Source: Litoreibacter halocynthiae (lineage in GTDB: Bacteria > Pseudomonadota > Alphaproteobacteria > Rhodobacterales > Rhodobacteraceae). From it: a DNA stretch of 64,000 nucleotides. Made by a program: the position numbers and the translations under genes. The number at the start of each line of letters is the position of its first letter. The stretch's first letter is position 1. The stretch lies in the NCBI RefSeq assembly GCF_004365635.1, contig NZ_SOBH01000002.1:434001-498000 (forward strand). The letters run 5' to 3'. This document shows, one piece after another, positions 26,256-35,990 of the stretch. A model generated the notes under the pieces. It was not told where the DNA came from and did no database searches. It saw only the letters and a list, made by a program, of their open reading frames with translations.

Positions 26256-28175
26256 TTACGAAGAAGGTTCCGGCTCCATGCCGCCATCAGATTTTGGCGT
26301 CTTGGGTTTCCGCGTCTTCGGGATCGCCGCAACGGAGGTTGTACCGCTGCTTGGCGTATCATCTTCTTCGTCATCACCACGGTTCAGCGGCTGACCTGCA
26401 ACCACTTTGGCGATTTCGGATCCGGTAAGAGTTTCATACTCCAGCAGCCCCTGCGCCAACCGTTCCCATTCTTCCTTCTTTTCCGTCAGAATGCGTTTGG
26501 CGGTCTGATACCCTTCGTCGACCAGTTCTTTTACCTTCTGGTCAATGATCTTCTGGGTTTCCTGCGAATGGCTCGTGCCACCACCATAAGGGCCCAAATG
26601 GGATTGCTGCTCGTTTGCGTAGTCGACATGGCCCAGCTCTTCAGAGAACCCGAATTGCGTGACCATCGCGCGCGCGATTTTCGACACTTGCTGGATATCC
26701 GAGGTCGCACCGGAGGTAACGTTCTCAGGCCCGAACTTCAGCTCTTCCGCAACCTTGCCGCCCATAGCCATGGCGATTTTCGACGTATACTTGGTTTTGG
26801 AAACCGATAGCTGATCCCGTTCCGGCAGGCTCATCACCAGACCCAAAGCACGTCCGCGCGGGATGATTGTCGCCTTGTGGATCGGGTCATGCTGCGGAAC
26901 GTTGAGCCCCACAATCGCGTGCCCGGCCTCGTGGTAGGCCGTCAGCATTTTCTCGTCCTCGGTCATGACCATCGAGCGGCGCTCCGCCCCCATCATGACC
27001 TTGTCCTTGGCATTCTCGAAATCTTCCATTGTCACAAAGCGACGCCCGATACGGGCCGCCATGAGCGCGGATTCGTTGACAAGGTTCGCCAGATCGGCAC
27101 CCGAAAACCCAGGCGAGCCGCGCGCAATGATGCGCAGATCAACATCAGGGCCAAGCGGCACCTTGCGCGCATGCACGCGCAGGATTTTCTCGCGACCTTT
27201 GATATCCGGATTCGGCACCTGAACCTGACGGTCGAAACGACCAGGGCGCAGCAATGCAGGGTCCAGAACGTCAGGACGGTTGGTTGCGGCAACGATGATG
27301 ATGCCTTCATTGGCCTCAAAACCGTCCATCTCGACCAACAGCTGGTTCAATGTCTGTTCGCGCTCGTCATTGCCGCCGCCATAGCCAGCCCCGCGGGAGC
27401 GACCAACAGCGTCAATCTCGTCAATAAACACGATGCAGGGTGCGTTCTTTTTCGCCTGCTCGAACATATCACGAACGCGTGAAGCGCCCACACCGACGAA
27501 CATTTCCACGAAGTCGGAGCCCGAAATGGTGAAAAACGGTACGCCGGCTTCGCCTGCAACAGCACGCGCCAGAAGCGTTTTACCAGTCCCGGGAGGGCCA
27601 ACCAGCAAAGCTCCTTTCGGGATCTTGCCGCCAAGGCGCGAGAACTTCTGCGGGTTGCGCAAGAACTCGACGATCTCTTCCAGATCATCCTTCGCCTCGT
27701 CGATGCCTGCCACGTCGTCAAAAGTCACGCGGCCTTGCTTTTCGGTCAGCAGTTTGGCCTTCGATTTGCCGAAGCCCATGGCCCCGCCTTTGCCGCCACC
27801 CTGCATCCGGTTCATGAAGAAAATCCAGATACCGATGATCACAAGGAAAGGCAGCAGTGTGCCGACATAAGCCAGAATACCGTTTTGTTCCTGACGCTTG
27901 GCCTCAACAGCGACCTTGTTCTCAAGCAGAACAGGGGTCACATCAACGCCTTCAGGCTTAATCGTAGCAAAGCGTTCATTGCCCGCTTGGATGATGATGT
28001 TCTCGCCATCCAAGGTTACTTGGCTCACATCGCCGGACTCAACTCGCGAAATGAATTCCGAATAGGAAATCATGCGGGAATCTGCGGCGCTCTGCCCACC
28101 GTTGAACAGGTTGAAAAGAGCGAGGATCAATAAAAACAGTACGACCCAAAAAGCGATGTTTCTCGCGTTGCCCAA
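26256..28175 (-). CDS. ftsH: ATP-dependent membrane zinc metalloprotease FtsH
   Basis: A 639-residue AAA protease. N-terminal membrane segment (8-25), periplasmic domain, second membrane segment (about 102-121), Walker A GPPGTGKT (193-200), Walker [10 protein letters not shown] (247-255), zinc motif HEAGH (415-419), and the C-terminal protease helices. It degrades membrane and short-lived cytosolic proteins. A serine-, proline- and acidic-rich tail ends the protein. It follows tilS by 89 bases, an order common in alphaproteobacteria. Confidence 0.97.
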   Translation of the reverse strand: MGNARNIAFWVVLFLLILALFNLFNGGQSAADSRMISYSEFISRVESGDVSQVTLDGENIIIQAGNERFATIKPEGVDVTPVLLENKVAVEAKRQEQNGILAYVGTLLPFLVIIGIWIFFMNRMQGGGKGGAMGFGKSKAKLLTEKQGRVTFDDVAGIDEAKDDLEEIVEFLRNPQKFSRLGGKIPKGALLVGPPGTGKTLLARAVAGEAGVPFFTISGSDFVEMFVGVGASRVRDMFEQAKKNAPCIVFIDEIDAVGRSRGAGYGGGNDEREQTLNQLLVEMDGFEANEGIIIVAATNRPDVLDPALLRPGRFDRQVQVPNPDIKGREKILRVHARKVPLGPDVDLRIIARGSPGFSGADLANLVNESALMAARIGRRFVTMEDFENAKDKVMMGAERRSMVMTEDEKMLTAYHEAGHAIVGLNVPQHDPIHKATIIPRGRALGLVMSLPERDQLSVSKTKYTSKIAMAMGGKVAEELKFGPENVTSGATSDIQQVSKIARAMVTQFGFSEELGHVDYANEQQSHLGPYGGGTSHSQETQKIIDQKVKELVDEGYQTAKRILTEKKEEWERLAQGLLEYETLTGSEIAKVVAGQPLNRGDDEEDDTPSSGTTSVAAIPKTRKPKTPKSDGGMEPEPSS

Positions 28176-28264
28176 GAGAGTTCTCCTAAATCAGCTCGGC
28201 TTTGACGCAGACACTTACGCCACTTACAGCCGTTGGTGTTAAAATAGGGATAAGTGGCGCATGT

Positions 28265-29488
28265 TCAATGCGATAAAACGAACTCGAGGTACTCACAGTC
28301 ATGTTGTCGCAGCGTCAGGCTCCAATTGTTGGCCCAACCGGCCAAAGGGGCCGCCAGTAACCGGTCACCCTCCCACACCGACGGCGAGGCAAGCACCGAA
28401 GCGCGAGGCAATCCGGTATCGCGCCAATTGACCGCACATTGTGCCAATCCCGCCTCTCCCAAGGCCCGAATTTCAGTGGTTTTGCTATGCGGACCGGCCA
28501 CGCTCCATCGCTGGTCCCAAACCTCGGTCGAAGGTACACGAAGCGCCGAAACCGCGTTGAATTCCCGCCCGACCCGAAGCCCTGCATCGTCGGATGTGAT
28601 CACGCAGCCATGCAGCACGGTTTTCTGGCGCAAATCCGCCAGTACCCGCATCATTTTCGCGCCACGCGGCGGATAATCCTGCCCCGCGACGAATTGCAAT
28701 GCCGAATTCAGCAATCTGCGCTGCGACTCAGATGACTTTGCCTCCAGCCAGTGAAGGTCAAAACACAGATCGCCCCGATCCAGCCGGACATGGCCTTCCA
28801 CCTCGGCGGCAAGTTCAGCATTCAAATCGCGGCGGGTCGCTTGCAGGTTGCTTAGGGACATCTCGATTTGCTGGGCCGAAACACCTGCGGCTGCCAGTGC
28901 GCTCATACTCTGACGCACCTGAATGCGCTGGTAGCCGGGGTCGTCATTGCTCGGATCATCAAACCAGCTGATGCCCGCGCCTTGCAAGATTTCGCGCAAC
29001 TCCGACCGGCGAGCGTGAAGTAAAGGGCGATGAAACGCGATGCCTTTGCGCAAAAACGAAGGCTGCATTCCGGACAACCCGTCCAAGCCCGCCCCCCGCG
29101 ACAGGCCCATCAGAAATGTCTCGATGTTGTCGTCGGCAGTATGCCCTAGCGCCACGCTGTCCAGACCGGCCTCGGTGGCCCATTCCGATAGCAACCGGTA
29201 GCGACCCCGTCGCGCCTGATCTTGTAGGTTGCCCGTGCCGTCCCAATGCCAGTGCAACACATGGTGCTTAACACCAGAGGTCGCACAAAACGCGGCGACG
29301 GCCTGTGCCTCTGCTCCGGCTTCATCGCGAAGATTGTGGTTCACGGTGGCGACCTGAACCGGCACGCGGGCCTGTAGCAGCAAATGCAGCAACGCCATAC
29401 TGTCGCCGCCGCCAGAGACAGCAACGCCCAGAACGCTGTCCGGCATTAATGAGGTAAGGAAGTCTTCAGGAAGCGCTGTGGCGGTCAC
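28265..29488 (-). CDS. tilS: tRNA(Ile)-lysidine synthase TilS
   Basis: A 407-residue enzyme that converts C34 of tRNA-Ile(CAU) to lysidine. The ATP-pyrophosphatase P-loop is SGGGDS (25-30), with family motifs LGHTADDNIETFLMGLSRGAGLDGL and FHRPLL. It overlaps the cpoB stop by four bases. The C-terminal third is weakly conserved, as is normal in the family. Confidence 0.93.
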   Translation of the reverse strand: MTATALPEDFLTSLMPDSVLGVAVSGGGDSMALLHLLLQARVPVQVATVNHNLRDEAGAEAQAVAAFCATSGVKHHVLHWHWDGTGNLQDQARRGRYRLLSEWATEAGLDSVALGHTADDNIETFLMGLSRGAGLDGLSGMQPSFLRKGIAFHRPLLHARRSELREILQGAGISWFDDPSNDDPGYQRIQVRQSMSALAAAGVSAQQIEMSLSNLQATRRDLNAELAAEVEGHVRLDRGDLCFDLHWLEAKSSESQRRLLNSALQFVAGQDYPPRGAKMMRVLADLRQKTVLHGCVITSDDAGLRVGREFNAVSALRVPSTEVWDQRWSVAGPHSKTTEIRALGEAGLAQCAVNWRDTGLPRASVLASPSVWEGDRLLAAPLAGWANNWSLTLRQHDCEYLEFVLSH

Positions 29489-30300
29489 TGGCAGCCAAGA
29501 TTGCGCATCGACGAATTCGCCGGAAGCACCTGATCCGATCCGGGATAGCGCACGCCCACTTCTTGCAACATCAGGCAGGCCTCTTCCGCTTGACCCAGCT
29601 CGTACAAGGCAAGGCCCAAACGGAACAATGCCTCGGGCGCACGCGGGGCATCAGGCGAGCCGGAGAAACTTTCCAAATAGGAGCGCGCTGCGTTGTTCCA
29701 GTCGCCCGATTGCGCCAACGCTTGGCCACGCAGGAAATAGGCGTCGGAGGCTAGAGGCCCCCCCGGGTAGGATTCATTAAAGGCCGCAAACTGCTCCGCG
29801 GCGCTGCGAAAGTCACCGGCTGCGAGCGCCTCCTGCGCCCGCTCGAAGTCGGCTTTCTCGGATATGGCCAGTTCTGCCCCGCCCGTATCGGGTGAGGTGG
29901 ATGGCGCGACTGCAACTGGGGCAGTTCCGGTGTCACCACCCAAAGTCGGGGTTTCCCCAAGCGCGCCAAGGTCGCAGCCCTCTTCCAACTCGCACAGACG
30001 GAATTCCAGATCGCCCACGCGGTTGGTGCCGTCGGTTACCACACGGTTGATCCGGTTCTCCAGATCCTCGGCCTTGGAGGTCAGCTTTGCCAAGGACGCC
30101 TCGATAATGTCGATACGTTGCAATGTGTCACCGGTGATCGTCAAACCACCGGTATTGCCGCTCGACACCTCAGAGCGCAGTTGAACCAGCGCAGCATTCA
30201 ACTGCCCCAACTCCGCGCGAATATCCGCAAGGCTCGAGTCCTGCGCGGCCAGCGGCCCCACACTCAGAGCGAAACTCAAACACATCAGAAACTTGCGCAT
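29485..30300 (-). CDS. cpoB: Tol-Pal system coordinator CpoB/YbgF
   Basis: A 271-residue periplasmic protein. Signal peptide to about residue 19 (VGPLAAQ), an N-terminal coiled coil (about 25-80), a linker, then TPR repeats (about 150-265: FERAQEALAAGDFRSAAEQFAAFNESYPGG is interrupted by ordinary TPR spacing). Known role: coordinates TolA with peptidoglycan synthesis during division. It lies 12 bases after pal and is co-oriented with tilS. Confidence 0.93.
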   Translation of the reverse strand: MRKFLMCLSFALSVGPLAAQDSSLADIRAELGQLNAALVQLRSEVSSGNTGGLTITGDTLQRIDIIEASLAKLTSKAEDLENRINRVVTDGTNRVGDLEFRLCELEEGCDLGALGETPTLGGDTGTAPVAVAPSTSPDTGGAELAISEKADFERAQEALAAGDFRSAAEQFAAFNESYPGGPLASDAYFLRGQALAQSGDWNNAARSYLESFSGSPDAPRAPEALFRLGLALYELGQAEEACLMLQEVGVRYPGSDQVLPANSSMRNLGCQ

Positions 30301-30312
30301 AATCTTAGCCTA

Positions 30313-30831
30313 TCAGCTGCCAACCCCTGCGGAGATCACGGTCACCGCACGGCGGTTCTTCGCATAACATTCTTCTGTTGAACAGACCGCAAGCGGGCGC
30401 TCCTTGCCGAAGGTTACCGTGCGCAGACGGTTGTCCGCAACGCCGTTCGCCACAAGGTAGTCACGGGCGGCCGCGGCGCGGCGGGCGCCCAGTGCAAGGT
30501 TATACTCGCGTGTGCCCTGCTCGTCGGCGTGGCCTTCAATGATCGCGGTGTAGGTCGTGTTGTTGTTCAGCCAGTTGGCCTGTTGGCTCAGCGTGGTGCG
30601 AGCGGTATCGTTGATCGTGGACTGGTCCACGGCAAACAACACTTTGTCACCGATAGTCTGGTTGAAATAGGCCGGGCTGTTCGCATCCAGAGCGGAGCTG
30701 GAAATTCCGCCGTTATCTAGACCCCCAGCACCTGCACCGGCGCCATTGCCGCTGCGGTCAAACGGGCTTTTGGCGCAAGCGGCCAGCGCCAGCGTGGTGG
30801 TCAGCACTACAACCTTGGTAAACGTCTTCAT
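30313..30831 (-). CDS. pal: Peptidoglycan-associated lipoprotein Pal
   Basis: A 172-residue lipoprotein. Lipobox LAAC (Cys19). The C-terminal OmpA-type domain (about 65-170) contains AIIEGHADEQGTREYNLALG and RRAVTVI. It anchors the outer membrane to the wall and is recycled by TolB. It is placed between tolB and cpoB as in most proteobacteria. Confidence 0.96.
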   Translation of the reverse strand: MKTFTKVVVLTTTLALAACAKSPFDRSGNGAGAGAGGLDNGGISSSALDANSPAYFNQTIGDKVLFAVDQSTINDTARTTLSQQANWLNNNTTYTAIIEGHADEQGTREYNLALGARRAAAARDYLVANGVADNRLRTVTFGKERPLAVCSTEECYAKNRRAVTVISAGVGS

Positions 30832-30914
30832 GGGGTTTGATCCTTATGGGTCATTATATGTTGCTCGATTGCGCCGAACTTAGCATGTGCGCGGCGCAAA
30901 GGGAATCTCACGGT

Positions 30915-32222
30915 TTATTTCAGCAGCGGTGACCAACTTGGGTCCGACGCCTGCGCTTGTACGGCCTTCAGGTTGCGCCCCGAAATATCCACCGAATACA
31001 GCGTTGACGACCCGCCAGAGCCAGCCGTTTCACGGGTGAACATGATCACACGACCATTCGGCGACCATGTCGGACCTTCGTCCAGAAACGAAGCCGTCAG
31101 CAACCGCTCACCCGATCCATCCGTACGCATCACGCCGATGTGGAAACGGCCACGGTTTTGCTTGGTGAACGCGATCAGGTCGCCACGCGGTGACCAAACG
31201 GGCGTGCCATAGCGGCCCTGCCCGAAGGAAATGCGTGTCGCCTCGCCACCACCGGCGCTCATCACATAAAGCTGCTGGGTGCCGGAGCGGTCGCTTTCGA
31301 ACACGATCTGCGTGCCGTCCGGCGAATAGCTGGGTGCAGTCTCGATCGCGGGGCTGGTGGTTAGCTGCGTGCGCTGCCCGCTATCCAGATTCAGCTTGTA
31401 GATATCCGTGTTGGACCCTGTGGTCAGCGAGAACACGACATCCTGCCCGTTAGGCGCGAAACGCGGCGCAAAGCTCATCGTGCCCGGCTGGTCTTGCAGC
31501 ACACGACGCCCGACCGAGGCCACATCCAATACGTAAATCTTCGGAAAACCACTCTCGTAGGAGGTGTAGATCACCCGATCGCCATTGGGCGAAAAACGTG
31601 GTGCCAAAACAATCGCCTGTGCATCGGTCAGGAATTGCTGGTTCGCCCCGTCATAATCCATGATGCCAAGACGTTTCAGGCGGGCATTCTTCGGGCCGGT
31701 TTCAGACACATACACGACGCGGCTGTCAAAATAGCCGCCCTCGCCGGTGATCCGCGAATACACGGCGTCCGCCACCTTGTGCGCCATGCGACGCCATCCA
31801 TTGGTGGAGCCGACAAATTGTAGCCCCTCGCCCATCTGGTCCTCGGAGAACACGTCGAACAGGCGGAACTTCACGACGATCTGCCCGTCGCCCGTTGTCG
31901 TCACAGCGCCGGTGATCAGCGCTTGTGCGTTGATCGCCTTCCAGTCCGCGTATTGGACGGGGCTGTCAAAGCTGGTGATCTGGCTGATGAACGCATCTTG
32001 GCTGATCGCGCGGAACAGGCCGGAGCCTTGCAAGTCCGACGACACAACCGCCGCCAAGTCGCGGGCATATTGGTCCGCTCCCGCAGACTCGGCAATGAAC
32101 GCAGGTGCTGCAAATGGCAACGGCTCGATATTGGGGCTGTCCAGCTCTATGCGCAAAGGTTCGGCCTGCACGGCAGAGACCGCCATCACAAACGCAAGAC
32201 AGGTGAGAAGCATCTTCATCAT
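30915..32222 (-). CDS. tolB: Tol-Pal periplasmic beta-propeller protein TolB
   Basis: A 435-residue protein. Signal peptide (ends SAVQAE, about residue 21), an N-terminal domain to about 165, and a six-bladed WD40-like propeller with repeated SPNG/SPDG turns (for example [26 protein letters not shown]). It binds Pal and releases it from the wall. It lies downstream of tolA on the same strand. Confidence 0.96.
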   Translation of the reverse strand: MMKMLLTCLAFVMAVSAVQAEPLRIELDSPNIEPLPFAAPAFIAESAGADQYARDLAAVVSSDLQGSGLFRAISQDAFISQITSFDSPVQYADWKAINAQALITGAVTTTGDGQIVVKFRLFDVFSEDQMGEGLQFVGSTNGWRRMAHKVADAVYSRITGEGGYFDSRVVYVSETGPKNARLKRLGIMDYDGANQQFLTDAQAIVLAPRFSPNGDRVIYTSYESGFPKIYVLDVASVGRRVLQDQPGTMSFAPRFAPNGQDVVFSLTTGSNTDIYKLNLDSGQRTQLTTSPAIETAPSYSPDGTQIVFESDRSGTQQLYVMSAGGGEATRISFGQGRYGTPVWSPRGDLIAFTKQNRGRFHIGVMRTDGSGERLLTASFLDEGPTWSPNGRVIMFTRETAGSGGSSTLYSVDISGRNLKAVQAQASDPSWSPLLK

Positions 32223-32306
32223 GGTCTTATCCTTTCACGCAGACGGTACAATGCAAGACGTTCTCGCCCTGCTTGGCTGCACTTCGGCATATTTGCGCCA
32301 TTTTGG

Positions 32307-33446
32307 TCATCTGATTTCTTTCTTCGTCGCGTTGAAGCTTACTTCCACTTCACGCCATTGGTCATATTTGTCGAGGGGAAGGTTGTACCCGCTTGCCCCG
32401 CAACGGATAATTGCACGGCGTGCAGCCTCATAGGCTTTCTCCACCGCGACACCGCTGCCACCCGTGGACGAGATCATCCGGATCGAGCCCACAATCGGTT
32501 TTGCATTTTGCTCCATCTGGAAGCCCACAACCACGGAAACCGCCAAGGCATCGGTGCCCAACGCGCCGACATTCCAGCATTTCTGAATACCCAGAATGAA
32601 AGCGCCTTTTTCAGACCGCGTGATCGGGGACGACGTGCCGCCACCGGGGTTGGCGTTGTCCGCCACGGCGGTCGACGTGTTCGCCTCCGCCACCGCGTTC
32701 GCAATGCTATCTGCAAGGCTCGGTGCTTCGCTGGGGGTTTCGGTCGGTGTTTCGGCCACTTGTGGCGCAGGGCGAGCAGGCGGCTTTGGCTTGCGGCCGG
32801 GCCGCGTCGATTTGGTCGGCGCAGAGGTTGACGGCTCGTCCGCTTCGGTCACGATCTCGGTCGTGGCCTCTTCGCGGGCGGTCTCTTCCTGGGCCTCTTC
32901 CACGGGGGTCGGCTCAGCCGCTGGCGCAGTCGCCGCTTGGTCCGTTTCGCCTACGGCCACCTCTGGATCGGGCTGCTCGACCACCTCCTCGGCAATCCGC
33001 TCCGCAGGGCGCGGAACCGGCACGGCATCGGGCACGATCAGGGTATCGCCCGGATCGCCATCCACATCCGGCGCTTCTGGTTGCTCTGGAACCACGGGAG
33101 CCTCGACAGCTTCCGCAGGTTCGGGGATCACAGGCTCGGGCTCAGGTGCGACCTCTTCCACCGGACGCGGGGTCGGCGGCGGCGCGCTTGGTGTCTCCGG
33201 CTCAACGGCGGGAGCCGGTTGGTCTACGTCAGCAGGCACTTCCGGCGCGGGTGGCAATTCCCCTTCGCCGGGGGATTGGGCCTGCATGGACGCAAATTCT
33301 TCGCCCGAGATAATCGAGACGTTGCTGACCTTCACTTCGAAATCCGTGTCCCGCGCGACGAAAAGCCCCCCTACAATTAGGTAGAGGATGAAGGCCGCGT
33401 GGCCTGCGCCGGAAACATATGTGCCGGTATTTGGGGAGATGCGCAT
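32307..33446 (-). CDS. tolA: Tol-Pal energy-transducing protein TolA
   Basis: A 379-residue protein. A single N-terminal membrane segment (about 13-31: GHAAFILYLIVGGLFVAR), a long Pro/Glu/Ala-rich linker (about 50-265) and a C-terminal TonB/TolA-like domain (about 275-375, ILGIQKCWNVGALGTDALA). It transmits force from TolQR to Pal/TolB. The linker is proline-rich and acidic instead of the alanine/lysine helix of Escherichia coli TolA, which is common in alphaproteobacteria. Confidence 0.88.
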   Translation of the reverse strand: MRISPNTGTYVSGAGHAAFILYLIVGGLFVARDTDFEVKVSNVSIISGEEFASMQAQSPGEGELPPAPEVPADVDQPAPAVEPETPSAPPPTPRPVEEVAPEPEPVIPEPAEAVEAPVVPEQPEAPDVDGDPGDTLIVPDAVPVPRPAERIAEEVVEQPDPEVAVGETDQAATAPAAEPTPVEEAQEETAREEATTEIVTEADEPSTSAPTKSTRPGRKPKPPARPAPQVAETPTETPSEAPSLADSIANAVAEANTSTAVADNANPGGGTSSPITRSEKGAFILGIQKCWNVGALGTDALAVSVVVGFQMEQNAKPIVGSIRMISSTGGSGVAVEKAYEAARRAIIRCGASGYNLPLDKYDQWREVEVSFNATKKEIR

Positions 33447-33452
33447 GCGCGC

Positions 33453-33929
33453 CTACCCGCCCTGCCCGTCAAGAGAGGGACCACCGGTATCCGTCACCAA
33501 ACCAATGTTGGAAAAGCCACCCTTGTTGAGCGCCCCCATCACCTGCACGACCCGCTCGTAAGGGATCGAGCCATCGGCCCGCAGGAACACCTTGTCGTCA
33601 TTCCGCTCGGCAGCAATGGCGCGCAGGCGGCCAATCAGCGCCTCATCCTCAATCGGGGTATTCTGGATCGACAACTGCCCGTCCGCTTCAACCGTGATGG
33701 TCAGCGGCTCTTCCTGCTCGGTCGGTAACGCCGACGCCGCAGTTTTCGGCAACTCCACCGGCACCCCGACCGTCAACAACGGGGCCGCCACCATGAAGAT
33801 GATCAGCAAAACCAGCATCACGTCCACAAACGGCGTGACGTTGATCTCCGACATCGGCTTGGAGCCGCCCTTACGCCGCTTGCCCCGACGCCCGCCCGAA
33901 GACGCGCCTTGTTGAACACTTGCACCCAT
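33453..33929 (-). CDS. tolR: Tol-Pal proton-channel subunit TolR
   Basis: A 158-residue ExbD/TolR protein. N-terminal membrane helix with the key aspartate, FVDVMLVLLIIFMVAAPLL (about 32-50), then the periplasmic domain ending DTGGPSLDGQGG. It works with TolQ to harvest the proton gradient. It is six bases from tolA and three from tolQ. Confidence 0.95.
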   Translation of the reverse strand: MGASVQQGASSGGRRGKRRKGGSKPMSEINVTPFVDVMLVLLIIFMVAAPLLTVGVPVELPKTAASALPTEQEEPLTITVEADGQLSIQNTPIEDEALIGRLRAIAAERNDDKVFLRADGSIPYERVVQVMGALNKGGFSNIGLVTDTGGPSLDGQGG

Positions 33930-33932
33930 GGC

Positions 33933-34628
33933 TCAAGCGTCCAGTTGACGTGACAGGATGGTGGTAAACTCGTCGGCAAACGCCTCGTAGCCCGACATGA
34001 TGCGGTCCGAGTCGGCACTCAGCTTGTTGTAGAAAATCACGGCGGGAATAGCGGCAACCAGACCCAGTGCCGTGGCGACCAGCGCCTCTGCAATTCCGGG
34101 GGCCACAACCGCCAAATTGGTGCTTTGCGAGATCGCGATTTGCTCGAAGGCGTGCTTGATGCCCCAAACCGTGCCGAACAACCCGATGAACGGGGCTGTC
34201 GCGCCCGTTGTCGCCAAGAAGCCCAGACCGTAGTTCAGCTTCTCTTCCTGTTTGGAAATCGCCACATCCATCGAGCGGTCAATCCGCGCGGTGGCCCCCG
34301 CGATCAGTTGGCCGTCGTCGCGGTGCGAGCGTCGCCATTCGCTCATGCCAGCGGCAAAAATCTTCTGCGCCGCCCCGTCCGGATCAGCGCCCACCTTGTC
34401 GAACAGCTCGTCCAGCGGCTCGCCCGACCAGAACAGGCGGTCGAACTCTTCGGCCTCGCGGCGGGCCGCGCGGTAGTTGATGAATTTCTGAACGATGATC
34501 GCCCAGCCCCAGAACGAGGCCCCGATCAGCATCAGCATGACTATTTTAACAGTTGGTGTTGCCCGCCAGAAAAGCGCCGTGACTGAAAAGTCCACGTCGC
34601 TGGCTAGGCCGATTGCCTCAGCTTCCAT
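33933..34628 (-). CDS. tolQ: Tol-Pal proton-channel subunit TolQ
   Basis: A 231-residue MotA/TolQ/ExbB protein with three membrane segments (about 22-42, 133-155 and 168-195). ATTGATAPFIGLFGTVWGI and PGIAEALVATALGLVAAIPAV are the channel-lining signatures. It is the first gene of the tolQRAB block, 111 bases after ybgC. Confidence 0.96.
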   Translation of the reverse strand: MEAEAIGLASDVDFSVTALFWRATPTVKIVMLMLIGASFWGWAIIVQKFINYRAARREAEEFDRLFWSGEPLDELFDKVGADPDGAAQKIFAAGMSEWRRSHRDDGQLIAGATARIDRSMDVAISKQEEKLNYGLGFLATTGATAPFIGLFGTVWGIKHAFEQIAISQSTNLAVVAPGIAEALVATALGLVAAIPAVIFYNKLSADSDRIMSGYEAFADEFTTILSRQLDA

Positions 34629-34739
34629 AAAACCCGCTCGCCTTGTTTATTACCGCTTTGTGCGGCTTGATTGGTGGTAGAATAGCCGCAACGGAACCGC
34701 ATTGCTACATTCCACGCAACAAGGGCATAAAAATTCCCG

Positions 34740-35132
34740 TTACCGTTGCATCAATTGGCGAATATCCGCCGGAAGGCGCTGCGGACGGCCATCTGCGCCC
34801 AAGCAAACAAGCGTCACCACGGATTTGAACAGCGTCTCGTCACCCCGGCTGACATCTTGCGTGAGCGTGATCCGCGCCGCCGAGATGTCCTGAACATCCG
34901 TTGTCACGCTAACCACATCGTCAAATTTCGCAGGAGACAGATAGTCCGCCTCGACCCGCCGCACGGCAAAAACGATCCCTTGCTCGGCTTTTAGCGCCAC
35001 TTGATCCACGCCAATCTCGCGCACCCATTCGCTGCGCGCACGCTCGATGAACTTCAGGTAATTGGCGTAGTAAACGATCCCCGCGAGGTCCGTATCCTCG
35101 TAGTAGACACGCAGGGAAAAGCTATGTGGCAC
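34740..35132 (-). CDS. ybgC: Tol-Pal-associated acyl-CoA thioesterase YbgC
   Basis: A 130-residue hotdog-fold thioesterase. The motif VYYEDTDLAGIVYYANYLKFIERARSEW holds the catalytic Asp. I prefer the GTG at 35132 (GGGAG six bases upstream and the usual N-terminus PHSFSLRVYYEDTD) over an upstream TTG at 35150. Its 5' end lies two bases from the DUF6500 stop, so translation is likely coupled. Confidence 0.9.
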   Translation of the reverse strand: MPHSFSLRVYYEDTDLAGIVYYANYLKFIERARSEWVREIGVDQVALKAEQGIVFAVRRVEADYLSPAKFDDVVSVTTDVQDISAARITLTQDVSRGDETLFKSVVTLVCLGADGRPQRLPADIRQLMQR

Positions 35133-35133
35133 G

Positions 35134-35352
35134 TTAATCTCCCGCCTCAATCATATCGCGAATTTTCACGGCTTTCTCAAAGTGGTCAAGCTGGTGAGTT
35201 TCGATCCACCAGCGGGCGGCCTCCATCAGCATGTCGGGCGTGTCGTTCTTGTTGGCGAAGAAGGCGTAGAATGACAGCCCGACACCCTCCCCCTTCTTGG
35301 CAATTTTATCCGTGCAAATGGCAATGGCCTTACGGCGCAGCTCCGGCCTCAT
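35134..35352 (-). CDS. DUF6500 small protein
   Basis: A 72-residue soluble protein with a basic helical N-terminus, GEGVGLSFYAFFANKNDTPD in the middle and an acidic end. It resembles the DUF6500 family, small proteins of unknown role. It overlaps the upstream 213-residue gene by four bases and precedes ybgC, so it belongs to the ruv-tol transcription run. Confidence 0.7.
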   Translation of the reverse strand: MRPELRRKAIAICTDKIAKKGEGVGLSFYAFFANKNDTPDMLMEAARWWIETHQLDHFEKAVKIRDMIEAGD

Positions 35353-35990
35353 GTAAGCAACGCCCCGACGCGCGCTGCCATGCGTAATGCGTGAGACGCA
35401 TCATCCGCTGCCACAGGCATCACCGGATCGTAAGCCGCACGTATCACATTCGCGACGTCCGGTTTCAGGATAGCCACGTTGTCGCGTGTCAGTGCCAAGG
35501 GCGAGCTTGTGGCAAAAGCCGCGTCCGACCACAGCAGCATCGACTGCACCGCTTGGCCCAAACATAAGGTATCCGCTGGCAGCTCCGACAATGCCGCATC
35601 CATCCGCAGAAACACAAAGCAGGCTTTGATCCCACCGGCCTCGTCAAAGCGGAATAACCGGTATTGATTGGCGTCCGCGCTCTTCAAACGCCCGACCAAC
35701 GGCCCCAACTCGGGGATCAGGCGGTCCAGATTGGGTGTATCTGCCAGCTCCTGCCAATCGCGCACGAAGAACACCATGAAGTTGGAGCCCAGTTCGGGGT
35801 CCGTCTCCGCCATCTCGTGTTTGGCCAATCGGCACACGGCCTCGATGGCACCCTTCAAGATTGACACCGCGCTGTCCTCCACACCGAAGGCGACCGGCGC
35901 AATAGGCCGCCCCCAACGGGCAAACTGGTAGGTTCCGTCCGCGCGGGTGAACAGCTTGGTCAACACCTCGGGCGAGGTCTCGTGCATCAT
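35349..35990 (-). CDS. Uncharacterised protein, 213 residues
   Basis: A soluble, mildly acidic protein with no signal peptide or obvious motif. A central stretch (FMVFFVRDWQELADTPNLD) and LWSDAAFATSSPLAL are unfamiliar to me. The ATG at 35990 overlaps the upstream stop as ATGA and has GGAGG upstream; ATG at 35987 is also possible. It overlaps the DUF6500 gene by four bases. Co-transcription with the ruv and tol genes is likely; no function can be given. Confidence 0.75.
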   Translation of the reverse strand: MMHETSPEVLTKLFTRADGTYQFARWGRPIAPVAFGVEDSAVSILKGAIEAVCRLAKHEMAETDPELGSNFMVFFVRDWQELADTPNLDRLIPELGPLVGRLKSADANQYRLFRFDEAGGIKACFVFLRMDAALSELPADTLCLGQAVQSMLLWSDAAFATSSPLALTRDNVAILKPDVANVIRAAYDPVMPVAADDASHALRMAARVGALLT